Made by a program: the position numbers and the translations under genes
In this document: positions 8,501 to 16,551 of the stretch, piece by piece
Position numbering within the stretch: position 1 is the first letter of the stretch
How the letters are laid out: every line of letters starts with the position of its first letter
Source of the DNA: a virus
Length of the DNA: 40,374 bases
Virus record (IMG/VR): IMGVR_UViG_3300025407_001065
Coordinates: 1-40,374 of that record
Direction: 5' to 3' (one strand)
The notes under the pieces: model-generated
What the model was told of the DNA's origin: nothing
Seen by the model: the letters and a program-made list of their open reading frames with translations, nothing else
Database searches by the model: none

Positions 8501-10417
8501 ATCGCTATCACGATAACCATATTCACGCGTCAGACGAGCAGCAATGTCTCGTGCTTGCTCATTATCTGGCGCACGAAACTGTGTAACCGCCTGCTGATTG
8601 TTTGATCTGCGGATAACATACATAGGTTGAATAGATGATACAGTTCGATCACCGCCAATTGATAATGGTTGGCGTGTTAGAATATCATCTGCTTGACCAT
8701 CACGATCACGAGTATCTCTTAACGCTACTAGGTCAAATGAACGACCACTTGCTCGCACTATGCGTGTGGCAATATCATATACATCACTGTAAGTCATTCT
8801 TGGAGATACTACAAATGATTGCCATGGGTTGCCAGTTATACGACTGATAATCTGAAATGTAATACCACCAATCCCATCGTAATCTACATACGGTGTATCA
8901 TCATCGTCACCACCACCAACATTTGGTTGCGGTGCTTTTGCTTTCTTGGCAAAATCACGCTTGCTTTGTGCTGTTTTAACATAACTTATAAGTGCTGCGC
9001 GAGGCATATTACCTGTTGCAAATGCTGTGAAATACTTGATAGTATCGGTTTCATCTTTTTTATCAGCAGTAAGCAGTTTGGCAAATTTCTTTTGGTATTC
9101 TTGGCGTTCTGCTTCTGGGTCAAGGGCAATGTTCATAGCATATACAACACGTAACAGTGTGTTTACTACTTCATCAGTATCCATATCAAGCCAGTTACCG
9201 CCTGGTGAACGAAACTCTACACGATTATCTTTTGTATTGATACTTGTAAACTTGTCAGTATAACCACTGTGAATAAGTTTGGATGCTACTAGATTTAAAT
9301 TCTGACGCATCGCATCAACGGCTTTATTAGCCTTTTCTGGATTTTGTTTAATGAATGAGGCAATCTGTTCAAACGCACTACGAGCGTATGAATTACCAAG
9401 ACGACCAAACTTTTCAAGAATATACTTGTCGCCTAAAAATAGTGCAAGTTTAACATAATCAAGTTTATCTAACTTATAACCTGGTATAGAGATGTTCATA
9501 TGCAAACCAGTTTTATCATTGGTATAAGCATTGCCATCTTTTGCCCACGCCTTGACCTTATTGATTTGGTCAATCATAGTTGTGATATCAAGTGGTGGTG
9601 ATACAAACTCTAAACCTTCGCCACCTTTGCCACGAGTAGGTTGTAGACTGCTATCTGGTTCAATAACATACGCATCGTTTGGCTTTGCTATGCCGTGATA
9701 ACTGCCGCTCTTAATAGTCTTCATACCAACAGCACGACGGAAATCACCTACATCAACAGTAGAGCGAGTTCTGCGGTCATAATAATCAGGTTCAGTCCAG
9801 TTTGGCCAAGATAGCCCAAGACTGCTATTATTTGCCAAATTACTCATATATGCGCCACCATAGTTGTCTTCTAAAAATTGTTCAAGATAGTCGTCAATGT
9901 TATCGTCATCTTCAAGATTATCTACCCAAGTTTGGAAATATCGTGATTTAAACTCTTCATATGGATCAATCGTATCAATTTCTTTAAATAGTTCTGCTTG
10001 ATTAGCATAATCACGACCATAACGTTGGTCAATAAAATCTTGAATACGGGCGCTAGTATAATTATCCCATAGCGGACCTTCAATATAATCGTTCCATGCG
10101 TCATGGATCAAAGCAGTTGCAAAGTTTACTTCACGACGACTATTGTGGTCGCCAACGAAGAACTGCGTAACATCTTGTACTAATGCACTAAAACTTGCGG
10201 TAGAAACACGCTCATCTTGGTCATAGTCTGGTTCGCTATCAAAGTCTTCATATGGATCATAATCATCATCTTCCTCTTCTTCAAGATTAGTGACGATAAG
10301 TTCAAATTCAAGACCTGCCTTGGCATTGGGAATCTTTGCCACTGCCGCACGAAGGGCTGACGGACTCATATTCACTTCATTTAGGATTTCTTCAAGGATT
10401 AGGTCTTTGTCGCTCAT
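5591..10417 (-). CDS. Tandem amidoligase-like polyprotein, putative packaged protein
   Basis: 1608 residues built from two related halves. Each half has an amidoligase-like core (COOH-NH2 ligase, Amidoligase_2 pattern). Copy 1 has GLEFE (35-39), EPDSSL (253-258), VSPP (272-275), GLHMNIS (304-310) and VEFRSPGGN (400-408). Copy 2 has GFETE (855-859), EPDSSL (1060-1065), VSPP (1089-1092), GFHIGVS (1111-1117) and IEFRSAGGN (1212-1220). Such enzymes join amines to carboxylates, often on peptides or peptidoglycan. Each half opens with the same signal, ILNE|VNMSP (11-18) and ILNE|INMSP (829-836), each preceded by a second xEE site. Several small alpha/beta repeats follow each core. The late box lies 5 nt from ATG. 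Confidence 0.8.
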   Translation of the reverse strand: MSDKDLILEEILNEVNMSPSALRAAVAKIPNAKAGLEFELIVTNLEEEEDDDYDPYEDFDSEPDYDQDERVSTASFSALVQDVTQFFVGDHNSRREVNFATALIHDAWNDYIEGPLWDNYTSARIQDFIDQRYGRDYANQAELFKEIDTIDPYEEFKSRYFQTWVDNLEDDDNIDDYLEQFLEDNYGGAYMSNLANNSSLGLSWPNWTEPDYYDRRTRSTVDVGDFRRAVGMKTIKSGSYHGIAKPNDAYVIEPDSSLQPTRGKGGEGLEFVSPPLDITTMIDQINKVKAWAKDGNAYTNDKTGLHMNISIPGYKLDKLDYVKLALFLGDKYILEKFGRLGNSYARSAFEQIASFIKQNPEKANKAVDAMRQNLNLVASKLIHSGYTDKFTSINTKDNRVEFRSPGGNWLDMDTDEVVNTLLRVVYAMNIALDPEAERQEYQKKFAKLLTADKKDETDTIKYFTAFATGNMPRAALISYVKTAQSKRDFAKKAKAPQPNVGGGDDDDTPYVDYDGIGGITFQIISRITGNPWQSFVVSPRMTYSDVYDIATRIVRASGRSFDLVALRDTRDRDGQADDILTRQPLSIGGDRTVSSIQPMYVIRRSNNQQAVTQFRAPDNEQARDIAARLTREYGYRDSDWFLSLANDDSNTPIPGAGTQALQLPSGGAATYVVVNRSDGTELLATQAQSFYAATQAAQRFAQERNLPLASIAIRSPNNNNLWDTQGQVIPQPTAQPEQPRQYSQLEIDRGYDITGNAIPANATATSSNITAVEGVKYQIIARGGVVHEFRAASPRGAERYAESWSDEHLGDEDYEVQLAPRNESIEESILNEINMSPTSLEKFADTPFAKSMKVGFETEMYIPGLGGEEGDEEEEEDMDANEDFPGTASYRDRQRDVMDFFVSDYNTRSDVESALESFYEAFSEYQYETYDNEFEGTDDYKDAVQEELGDTPMDEASERELDDAKDNVRTNWMEENEEYTWGRFLSRNSIDDMYDWMRWVNRNTRESLTWPHYTYSRSREEPTTDIGDVVDDFRRTTGYKARASSGYHGATRDESTWIFEPDSSLDSPNDDGDGGIELVSPPMNLEDGLAALENVFDWAKSNDYYTNRTTGFHIGVSIPNQTLENIDHLKVIMLLGDEYVLKAFGRAGSRWTKSSFDQAKREVRGRNARKNVPAILDKMRGGLQDIAKKEINKLLVPRGDRYVSVNIKPNYIEFRSAGGNYFEQYEKIRNTMLRYVRVIGAAADTEDASREYQKKLYKFVSAGIGEKDNTMQLFAKYTAGAIDKEQLVKELRTAQERRKPIAPIGSGPVDGFLENEDGEQVVKINGTAPYDMIEAAVKFAHDRQMPLADVSLRYPGYSMVRVQYYSTNPNEMDSKTIVFIPQVEMYSTYQSEIVKMAAPAAEKHWGVSGLRADRFGVLLLDEYSLQYLRDEMMRITSRGEDRVPSLPPQAAQSNTTASGAATGRAVKYLLKYTDTGQTITSFTYNDPEQAKEHANDIQRRNSSSVRWGGTLGGINGIQMFAVDPDTQEQELFYMGPGEAIVNQPAAELTPAPRPRIANPGGRGEYALFVQGRQISENGTFNSYQDAVRHFTPLANGAGLTGWSVGQLS

Positions 10418-10422
10418 TTATA

Positions 10423-10430
10423 TATTTACC
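10423..10430 (-). promoter_or_regulatory. Late promoter box GGTAAATA, 5 nt before ATG
   Basis: GGTAAATA, then TATAA, then ATG 10417. There is no ribosome-binding site. The box-to-start distance equals that of two other boxes (5379 and 40107), which supports a leaderless late mRNA. Confidence 0.45.
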
Positions 10431-10434
10431 GTTT

Positions 10435-13400
10435 TTAAGGTTTGCGTTGTTTATTCAAATACTGTACTTTTGCGCCATTTTCATCTGGTTCAACCTCACG
10501 ATCCCAAGGAAATGTGGCTACCTGACGGTCAGGATAATCATTGCCGCCACCAACAGTTCCTATGATAGAACCAGCGTGTTCATTTTGTTGCGGTCCAAAT
10601 TTCTTTATAAACTTTGCTTTGTCTTTTGGCATTTCGTAGTCTAATGAAATTTGGTTATCAATTCTGCCTCGCTCATCAACTATTATATCAACTGCAATAT
10701 GCTTAAATCCAAGTGCAGTTTGTGCATATACACGATACATCTTTTTAAGGTCAGGCAAGAAACCTTGAACAAAAAACGAAACGGTTGCTTTTGCAAAACG
10801 CACATATCCAAGTTTAAATGCTTCTTCATATCCATCAATGTCTTTACTATAAAGCCATCCCAGATGTTCTTCCTTCGTAACATATTCAACTTTGCGATTA
10901 GGCAAAATCCAACCATGTGTTTCATTCGGGTCAAGTGCTTCTTCAATGCTTTCACTTTGTTGTGCTTCTGCATCCCACTTCTTGTGTAAGAATGTTAGCA
11001 AACCTTTTACATCGCTAGCACCGATTTTGCGCATTGCTGCAATAATTTTAGTTGCTGCTTCATAACCACTGTTGCCTGGCTTACGAGCATTGGTAATTTC
11101 ATTACGTAACCCAAGGTCATCAGCAAACTGACCACCGCTCCAATAGGTTAAACTATAACGCAGTTTATTTGCTTCTTTGGATAACTCACTGCGTTTCTTC
11201 TTAAAGATAAGTTCTAACCAAGGAGCAAGATATTTCTTACCATTAAAGGTGCTTATATAACCAGTCTTCTTTTGACCACGAATTAAATCTTGGGCTTTGC
11301 TTACTGGTATTGCTCGTTTGGTGTCCTGTAACTTCCACGCATTTTCATTGCTATAAAGATAAGTTGGTAAGCCACGCTTCTTTGCTACAATCATTAACTG
11401 ACGAGTAGTTGGGCTTGCAAATTCACCTGCTTCTTTAAGCAAAATATGAACGGCTGTAATAGCATCTGCTGGTATTGTTGGCTCACGTGAGAATACACGG
11501 TCTTCGCTTTCACTGTGCTTTTGCTTATCAAATCCTGCCCAATAGTCAATTGCTTTAACTGGATAACGACGATTAAACCAATTGCCATCAAGATTAAACA
11601 TAACAGCAGTGCCGCCAGTAAATTCGTGATAACCGCCTACTTTGCTGCGAGTGGTAGATAAGAAATAGTTATAACCTTTTGGCGCATACTGATCTTCTAC
11701 ACTACCAGTAGAAATGCTCAACATAAACTCATTGTTTTTAAGAATGTTTAATGCTGCCCCTACACTGCCTGTATAGTGGAACAGCACTGGTGATGCTGCT
11801 TCGTCAATTTGTGATTCTGCTACTAATTCATTCTTTGTGATAGATTTCATAATCGGTAGATAGCGTGGTTGAACTTTTTCCATATCTTCACGATGTATGT
11901 CAAGATGACCTTTGCGAATAAGTTCTGCGTGATACATAAAATCACCAAAACCATCTTCTTCTTGTGAAATATGTTGATTGGCATAGTCTTCAAGTTCTTG
12001 TGCTATTGCCAACATGTTGCTATTTGGTTCAATAGTTTCATCTAAATCTTTACGATGACTGCGCTTGTAATATGAACACCAACCATTTGGCGCAATCTTA
12101 CCACTAACAGCCGAACAACCATGAGGAGGACGCCACATAGTGCAATGATCACAACGTTGACCATTGCGAGGCATATCCTGGTACTTTGCTACGGCTTTGG
12201 TTGATTTTTCTGCTGCTTCATCTAAATTTTCATTTGCCAAGTCAGGAGCAACCATATAACTGTTCTTGGAACCTGGTGGAAATTCAAAACGTTCCATGCC
12301 TTTCTCACGAGCAGCGGCACGAGCCTTCTTGAACATTAGCGTCCACCAGCGGCGATTAGCATAATCTTTATTGCCCATATAGGCTTTTGGATCAGTAATG
12401 CGCAACTCTGCCCATTGGTCAGGAGTTAGGTCTTCATCTAATTCATACTTTGGCAAACCATATAAATCAAGGTCTGTGCCGTGTGTAGAACCATAATCGG
12501 TATCGTCCTTATTAGGTTCATATGGTTTGCGACCACGTTTTACAAGTTTAGGATTATCGCCCCAATCGCCACCAATGCCTGGTGCTTCGGTAACAATGCC
12601 CATTGCCTTTAACATAGCACGAGCAACTACACGGTCTTTTTCTTTTTCTACTTCTGGCAACTGTGCATAAGTTTGTTGGGCAAGAGCATAACGTTTCTTT
12701 TTCTTGTCGGGAATAGTTGGAGTATCTAACTGCAACTTGCCCATATAATCAGCCACGGCAGTTTTATTCCAACCATCGTGGATAGCATTAGCAATTGCTT
12801 CTACATCTGTAATGCCACTATCAATCATACGCTTTGCAGCAGTGGCACTTTCAATGTTTGCCAACCAACCAAAGTTATTGGTAGGTGTAGATAAACCATA
12901 GTGATAAGCATCATCAAGTGCTTTATCACTTATGTGTGCAAGTTGTTCTACTGATAGGCTTTCACGGATAATGCTTTCACTGATAATACTTTCTTCAACT
13001 GTCTCACTTAGTCCCATGCCACTACGAACTGCTTGGAATAGTGTTTTACCATCTACCATAATATTTTGTGGCACACGGGTAGCACGTTCAAATGCTTCTG
13101 GGTCACCAATCTTCGCTGCTTCACGAGCATTTGTAGCACTCGTTAAGCGAGGGCTTTCCATAAAGGATAACGGTTCAAACTGATAGAAACCGTGTGCTAC
13201 TTGCTTGCCGTTGTATTGTTCCAATACTGGTCGCATTGATGCCATATCGTCTTCACCAGCCACGAAAGTGGCACTACGGAAGCCTTTGTCATAAAGATAT
13301 GCGGCTGCTTGTAAGAATGTTTTAATTGAGGGGTCTTCAACGAGATGTCCTTGTGTTTGTGGATAAAGTGTTTTTACCCATTTTACTTTTTGATCATAGG

Positions 13401-13587
13401 TAAGAGGATTCTTTTTAGTATCTTGACTTTTACTAAGGAATAATGCCCAACTGCCTTTCTTTGCCACGCTGGCAAGAGTATTAATTAACCCTTCGTGTCC
13501 AAAGTGCGGAGGGTTCATACGTCCAAATGCAAATGAAATATGCGGATTTGGTGCTTCGTTAAAAATGGTGCGATGGCTTAAGGTCAT
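10435..13587 (-). CDS. Multidomain packaged polyprotein: nucleotidyltransferase, HiPIP-like, ART-like
   Basis: 1050 residues. MTLSHRTIFNE|A is the leader. Residues 16-190 form a HIGH-superfamily nucleotidyltransferase (FGRMNPPHFGH at 21-31; TSATNARE at 149-156, an ISSTxxR-like motif). Site-like motifs then divide the chain: VEE|S 199, ISE|S 204, IRE|S 209, VTE|A 334, LDE|A 457, IDE|A 596 and IEE|A 883. Residues 479-504 hold C-x2-C-x8-C-x12-C with GWC, a HiPIP-like signature. Residues 597-770 (FHYTGS, YFLSTTRS, ESEDR) resemble an ADP-ribosyltransferase fold. The C-terminus is unknown. T4 Alt is a precedent for a packaged, cleaved ART. The ART call is tentative. Confidence 0.75.
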   Translation of the reverse strand: MTLSHRTIFNEAPNPHISFAFGRMNPPHFGHEGLINTLASVAKKGSWALFLSKSQDTKKNPLTYDQKVKWVKTLYPQTQGHLVEDPSIKTFLQAAAYLYDKGFRSATFVAGEDDMASMRPVLEQYNGKQVAHGFYQFEPLSFMESPRLTSATNAREAAKIGDPEAFERATRVPQNIMVDGKTLFQAVRSGMGLSETVEESIISESIIRESLSVEQLAHISDKALDDAYHYGLSTPTNNFGWLANIESATAAKRMIDSGITDVEAIANAIHDGWNKTAVADYMGKLQLDTPTIPDKKKKRYALAQQTYAQLPEVEKEKDRVVARAMLKAMGIVTEAPGIGGDWGDNPKLVKRGRKPYEPNKDDTDYGSTHGTDLDLYGLPKYELDEDLTPDQWAELRITDPKAYMGNKDYANRRWWTLMFKKARAAAREKGMERFEFPPGSKNSYMVAPDLANENLDEAAEKSTKAVAKYQDMPRNGQRCDHCTMWRPPHGCSAVSGKIAPNGWCSYYKRSHRKDLDETIEPNSNMLAIAQELEDYANQHISQEEDGFGDFMYHAELIRKGHLDIHREDMEKVQPRYLPIMKSITKNELVAESQIDEAASPVLFHYTGSVGAALNILKNNEFMLSISTGSVEDQYAPKGYNYFLSTTRSKVGGYHEFTGGTAVMFNLDGNWFNRRYPVKAIDYWAGFDKQKHSESEDRVFSREPTIPADAITAVHILLKEAGEFASPTTRQLMIVAKKRGLPTYLYSNENAWKLQDTKRAIPVSKAQDLIRGQKKTGYISTFNGKKYLAPWLELIFKKKRSELSKEANKLRYSLTYWSGGQFADDLGLRNEITNARKPGNSGYEAATKIIAAMRKIGASDVKGLLTFLHKKWDAEAQQSESIEEALDPNETHGWILPNRKVEYVTKEEHLGWLYSKDIDGYEEAFKLGYVRFAKATVSFFVQGFLPDLKKMYRVYAQTALGFKHIAVDIIVDERGRIDNQISLDYEMPKDKAKFIKKFGPQQNEHAGSIIGTVGGGNDYPDRQVATFPWDREVEPDENGAKVQYLNKQRKP

Positions 13588-13596
13588 TATACAATC

Positions 13597-13615
13597 CAGA
13601 TAAAATATTTATCTG
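13597..13615 (-). promoter_or_regulatory. Late promoter box inside an inverted repeat
   Basis: An 8-bp stem CAGATAAA/TTTATCTG with a 3-nt loop contains the box GATAAATA (13613-13606), 18 nt before ATG 13587. Initiation about 6 nt past the box falls inside the 3' arm, so a late transcript would lack the hairpin and a read-through transcript would carry it. Confidence 0.55.
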
Positions 13616-13630
13616 TATAATGGGTAGGGG

Positions 13631-14758
13631 TTAATTTGGTGTCCAGCGATGACGAGGCACAAGTTTAATATTAGGTTCGCCATAATTAACATAACCTTCG
13701 CCACCTTTTTGACCTTTGGTAGTTTGTTGAATATCGCCACCTTCACTATCTAATTGGTCAATAATTTGATTCTTAACCGTGCGAAGATTTTCTAATACCG
13801 CAAATGTAGCAATAAATCCTCGTTGATTTTGCGCAATCCAGTCTTGAATTTTTTGTTGCATTGGCGCAGATTGCCTGCTACTGCTAGTTAGCCAAGTTAT
13901 AAATTCACTTGCAAGGTCATTTGTTCTGCCAACCCTTGCCATCTGATTGTTAAAGTTATAAAGAACGCCTTTAAATCCTGCCATTTTCATAGCAGCAAGG
14001 CGTTCATCATTTAAAAAATTATCAATAGCAACTTTATTTGCAGCAACATATTTCTGTAAGTCTTGTAATTTTTTTGTATCAATTTTAACGGGTTGCTGTG
14101 CATATTTTGGACCCAACACAATTAAACCTTGTGTTTTATTAAATGGCGTAAAATCATCAATAGGTTGCTGTTGATCATCGCCCATACCAAACTGTGGAAA
14201 GTATGCATGTCCTACAACTGCTGCGGTTGCTTTTGATATACGTTGGCCAAGTTCAGTTGATTGTGGTACGCTATAGGTAACATTGTTTGGTGTAAATGTG
14301 TATGCATTATTTTCTAATTGGGGACGACGCATAAACAATAAATCACCATACACATAACCACGAAAATCTTGTGGAGTTGCTGCTTCAAACAGCGCCCATA
14401 GACTAGCATACTCATTAGCAAAACGCATACGTTCATCTTCTTTATCGGGCGTAACATTGCCAGTACTCATGATAAATTTAACAAGTTCTGCTGGACTTTG
14501 ACTTTTTCCGCTGCTATCGGGTTTTAACCAACCATTGTGTCCAACCATGATAAATTTACCATTTGGCTCACGTCCCCAATATACTTGAGGTTTGCCATCC
14601 CATTTCCAACGCACGGTTTGTGGATTGCTTGCGAGAGCGGAAAGACGAGAAATGGCAGTAGATGCACCATCACTGCCATTTATCAATACCAAATCTTCTA
14701 CGTGCTGAAATGCACGTCCTACTTTTGGTGCCTCGTTTACTATCTGATTTATGAACAT
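13631..14758 (-). CDS. Ligase-fold (KxDG) packaged protein, DUF6267-like
   Basis: 375 residues from ATG 14758; one codon further upstream is a TTG. MFINQIVNE|A is a perfect targeting/cleavage leader. The body shows covalent nucleotidyltransferase motifs in order: motif I WKWDGKP, motif III-like YVYGDLLF, motif IV GEGYV and motif V IKLV. This suggests an ATP/GTP-dependent polynucleotide-ligase or capping-enzyme fold related to phage DUF6267 proteins. No separate OB-fold domain is evident, so activity is uncertain. Context with other packaged enzymes suggests it is delivered with the DNA. Confidence 0.7.
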   Translation of the reverse strand: MFINQIVNEAPKVGRAFQHVEDLVLINGSDGASTAISRLSALASNPQTVRWKWDGKPQVYWGREPNGKFIMVGHNGWLKPDSSGKSQSPAELVKFIMSTGNVTPDKEDERMRFANEYASLWALFEAATPQDFRGYVYGDLLFMRRPQLENNAYTFTPNNVTYSVPQSTELGQRISKATAAVVGHAYFPQFGMGDDQQQPIDDFTPFNKTQGLIVLGPKYAQQPVKIDTKKLQDLQKYVAANKVAIDNFLNDERLAAMKMAGFKGVLYNFNNQMARVGRTNDLASEFITWLTSSSRQSAPMQQKIQDWIAQNQRGFIATFAVLENLRTVKNQIIDQLDSEGGDIQQTTKGQKGGEGYVNYGEPNIKLVPRHRWTPN

Positions 14759-14762
14759 CAAA

Positions 14763-14770
14763 TATTTATA
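14763..14770 (-). promoter_or_regulatory. Perfect T4 late promoter box TATAAATA, 4 nt before ATG
   Basis: TATAAATA, then TTTG, then ATG 14758. This is the exact T4 late consensus. Its location leaves no room for a leader or ribosome-binding site. Confidence 0.65.
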
Positions 14771-15245
14771 GGTTTTCTAAGAACCACATATAGGTAGGAA
14801 CACTAATAGTTAAACGCCATTCACCATTTAAACCAATAACATTGAGTTTTTCTGGTAACGGTTCATCTTCATATATTGGTTTGCCACCTTTTGTACCAAT
14901 TTGTTTGTAGAATCTGCTATTAAAATATGCAAGCCATTCTAATTCAATTTCATCAATTTCAACTTCTTTAATCCACAAAAGTTGATCAGATAAAATATTG
15001 TTGCTATCATCTACTTCGGTATGTTTTGGTTTTTTGTTAAGCAATCGAATCTTTAACTCATGCTCACCTTCTGGCAATTCTTTAGAAAAAGAAACAGATT
15101 TAATTTCTTTATTACTTTCTAATTCAGAAACTTGTCCGCTTTCAATTGATTCATCATCAATTAAAATTTCATAACTTGGCGGCTCATTGTGCCAAGTACT
15201 ACTAAACTGGATTTTAAATTCTACTGTTTCTAAATCATCAGACAT
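14766..15245 (-). CDS. Conserved hypothetical, predicted beta-sandwich
   Basis: 159 residues. The N-terminal ~100 residues (VEFKIQFSSTWHNEPPSYEI and EGEHELKIRLLNK) have the alternating strand pattern of a carbohydrate-binding-type beta-sandwich. A shorter second part contains IGTKGGKPIYEDEP and WRLTISVPTYMWFLENL. An AAAGGTTAA ribosome-binding site precedes ATG 15245. It lies directly after the glycosyltransferase gene, so a carbohydrate-related role is possible, but this is inference only. Confidence 0.6.
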   Translation of the reverse strand: MSDDLETVEFKIQFSSTWHNEPPSYEILIDDESIESGQVSELESNKEIKSVSFSKELPEGEHELKIRLLNKKPKHTEVDDSNNILSDQLLWIKEVEIDEIELEWLAYFNSRFYKQIGTKGGKPIYEDEPLPEKLNVIGLNGEWRLTISVPTYMWFLENL

Positions 15246-15250
15246 AAAGA

Positions 15251-16117
15251 TTAACCTTTTTTCTTACCTAGCTTTAATTTAATTGGCTGTGGCGAAGCAG
15301 TTGGAGTTGCGGGTGCTGCTTGTGCCTGTGGGTCAAGATGATGTGGGCCACCATTTGAAGTTTGGTTGAGCAGAACTTTCTTAAGTTCTTCAACATTTCC
15401 CTCATACTTGTGATAACCAGTATGGTCAAGCTTAATGCCAGTGTCGGCAAAAATCTTACCACCTGCCATACGCCATAGATAACAGAATGTCCAATCTTCG
15501 GAAAGATAGTTATCATCCTTGTCAATCATAGTATCAAACAAGCCATACATAAGTGGCTCATACTGCGCACCAATGCCGATATTATCACGATACTTAAGTT
15601 CTGGATGCAGGTTAATCAATTGTTCAATAACCTGACGCTTTACCATCATGAAGCCTGTTCCAAGAGTTGAAACTTCAACAAGATCACCCATAGTAATTGG
15701 ATTTGGAACTGTGTTAATAACATAGCGAATTGGGATACGCTTCATTGGATATACACCACCGACGACATCCTGATTGGCGAGTAGCAAACGAATGATCGCT
15801 TCTGGATCAAATCCAAGATCAACGTCAATAAACATTAGGTGTGTTGCTGCTTGGTTAAACAAAAACTTTGCAACAAGGTTGTTTCGCCCACGAGTAATAA
15901 GTGATTCATTAACCATCGTATCAATAGAATAGTTAAGTCCCATCTTACCCGCAATAATGCCAAACTTAATCATTGCAATAAAAGTTGCTTCATTGCATAG
16001 ACCACCATACATTGGTAGGCAGAAATGAATATGTTGTTTTCTTAAAAAATCTAATGCCTCTGGCGGCAAACCAAACGTATTATCTTGTGGTGGTTGTTGA
16101 TTAATTTCTTCTGTCAT
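15251..16117 (-). CDS. GT-A type glycosyltransferase
   Basis: 288 residues resembling family-2-like glycosyltransferases common in T4-like aquatic phages. Visible motifs are NESLITRGRN (70-79), the metal-binding FIDVD (96-100), GTGFMMVKR (153-161), the SED acid motif (206-208) and DHTGYHKYEG (231-240). The C-terminus is a Pro/Ala/Gln-rich tail ending in a basic LKLGKKKG. It would transfer a sugar from a nucleotide-sugar donor, either to virion/host glycans or to modified DNA; the acceptor cannot be deduced. A GAAAGAG ribosome-binding site lies just before ATG. Confidence 0.8.
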   Translation of the reverse strand: MTEEINQQPPQDNTFGLPPEALDFLRKQHIHFCLPMYGGLCNEATFIAMIKFGIIAGKMGLNYSIDTMVNESLITRGRNNLVAKFLFNQAATHLMFIDVDLGFDPEAIIRLLLANQDVVGGVYPMKRIPIRYVINTVPNPITMGDLVEVSTLGTGFMMVKRQVIEQLINLHPELKYRDNIGIGAQYEPLMYGLFDTMIDKDDNYLSEDWTFCYLWRMAGGKIFADTGIKLDHTGYHKYEGNVEELKKVLLNQTSNGGPHHLDPQAQAAPATPTASPQPIKLKLGKKKG

Positions 16118-16135
16118 TGACTCTTTCCATTAAGT

Positions 16136-16157
16136 GTAGATATTATTATATATCTAC
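16136..16157. promoter_or_regulatory. Inverted repeat in the leader of the glycosyltransferase gene
   Basis: GTAGATAT and ATATCTAC are perfect 8-bp arms around a 6-nt A/T loop. On the minus strand they include TATAAT, a possible -10, but no good -35 is seen. It could be an operator or an mRNA hairpin. There is no T-run, so a terminator is unlikely. Confidence 0.35.
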
Positions 16158-16179
16158 TATAGCAAGTGTAACAGAATTT

Positions 16180-16551
16180 TTATGTATTGTAAAGAACTCT
16201 ATTAATATCACCAGCAGAAAAATTTGTGATATGCGCACGGCACCACACAAAATTTCCAGTAAAATTATAATAGCTTGTGCCATTTACAGGATTAGTGCCA
16301 TCACCAACTGTAGTAGTAGTTATATCAAACCAATCGTTCTCTGTTGGATTTGTTAATAAGGTTGCTTGAAATTTAATTATACCAACAAATCCACTTAAGC
16401 TATACGTTACAGTGTGTAAGCCATCTGTATAACCATAGTATCCGTTACCTTTAAAAAGGTTACTGCTCCAAGTAGTACTAACGCCATCATATGGCGGATA
16501 AACTTGTCCAAACTGAATTGCACTTAAAACTACTTGCGGTAAGCTAGCCAT
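16180..16551 (-). CDS. Hypothetical virion-type beta protein
   Basis: 123 residues rich in Thr, Ser, Gly, Tyr and Asn (GNGYYGYTDGLHTVTYSLSGF, CRAHITNFSAGDINRVLYN). The composition resembles phage structural or fibre-accessory proteins. There are no catalytic motifs. ATG 16551 overlaps the end of the preceding 55-aa gene by 8 nt (ATGGCTAG). A small capsid- or tail-decorating protein is the best guess. Confidence 0.6.
   Translation of the reverse strand: MASLPQVVLSAIQFGQVYPPYDGVSTTWSSNLFKGNGYYGYTDGLHTVTYSLSGFVGIIKFQATLLTNPTENDWFDITTTTVGDGTNPVNGTSYYNFTGNFVWCRAHITNFSAGDINRVLYNT

Noticed and set aside
16118-16179. tRNA or small RNA in the largest leader regions
   Set aside because: Intergenic stretches are all well under 100 bp; no cloverleaf or anticodon arm was found on either strand.
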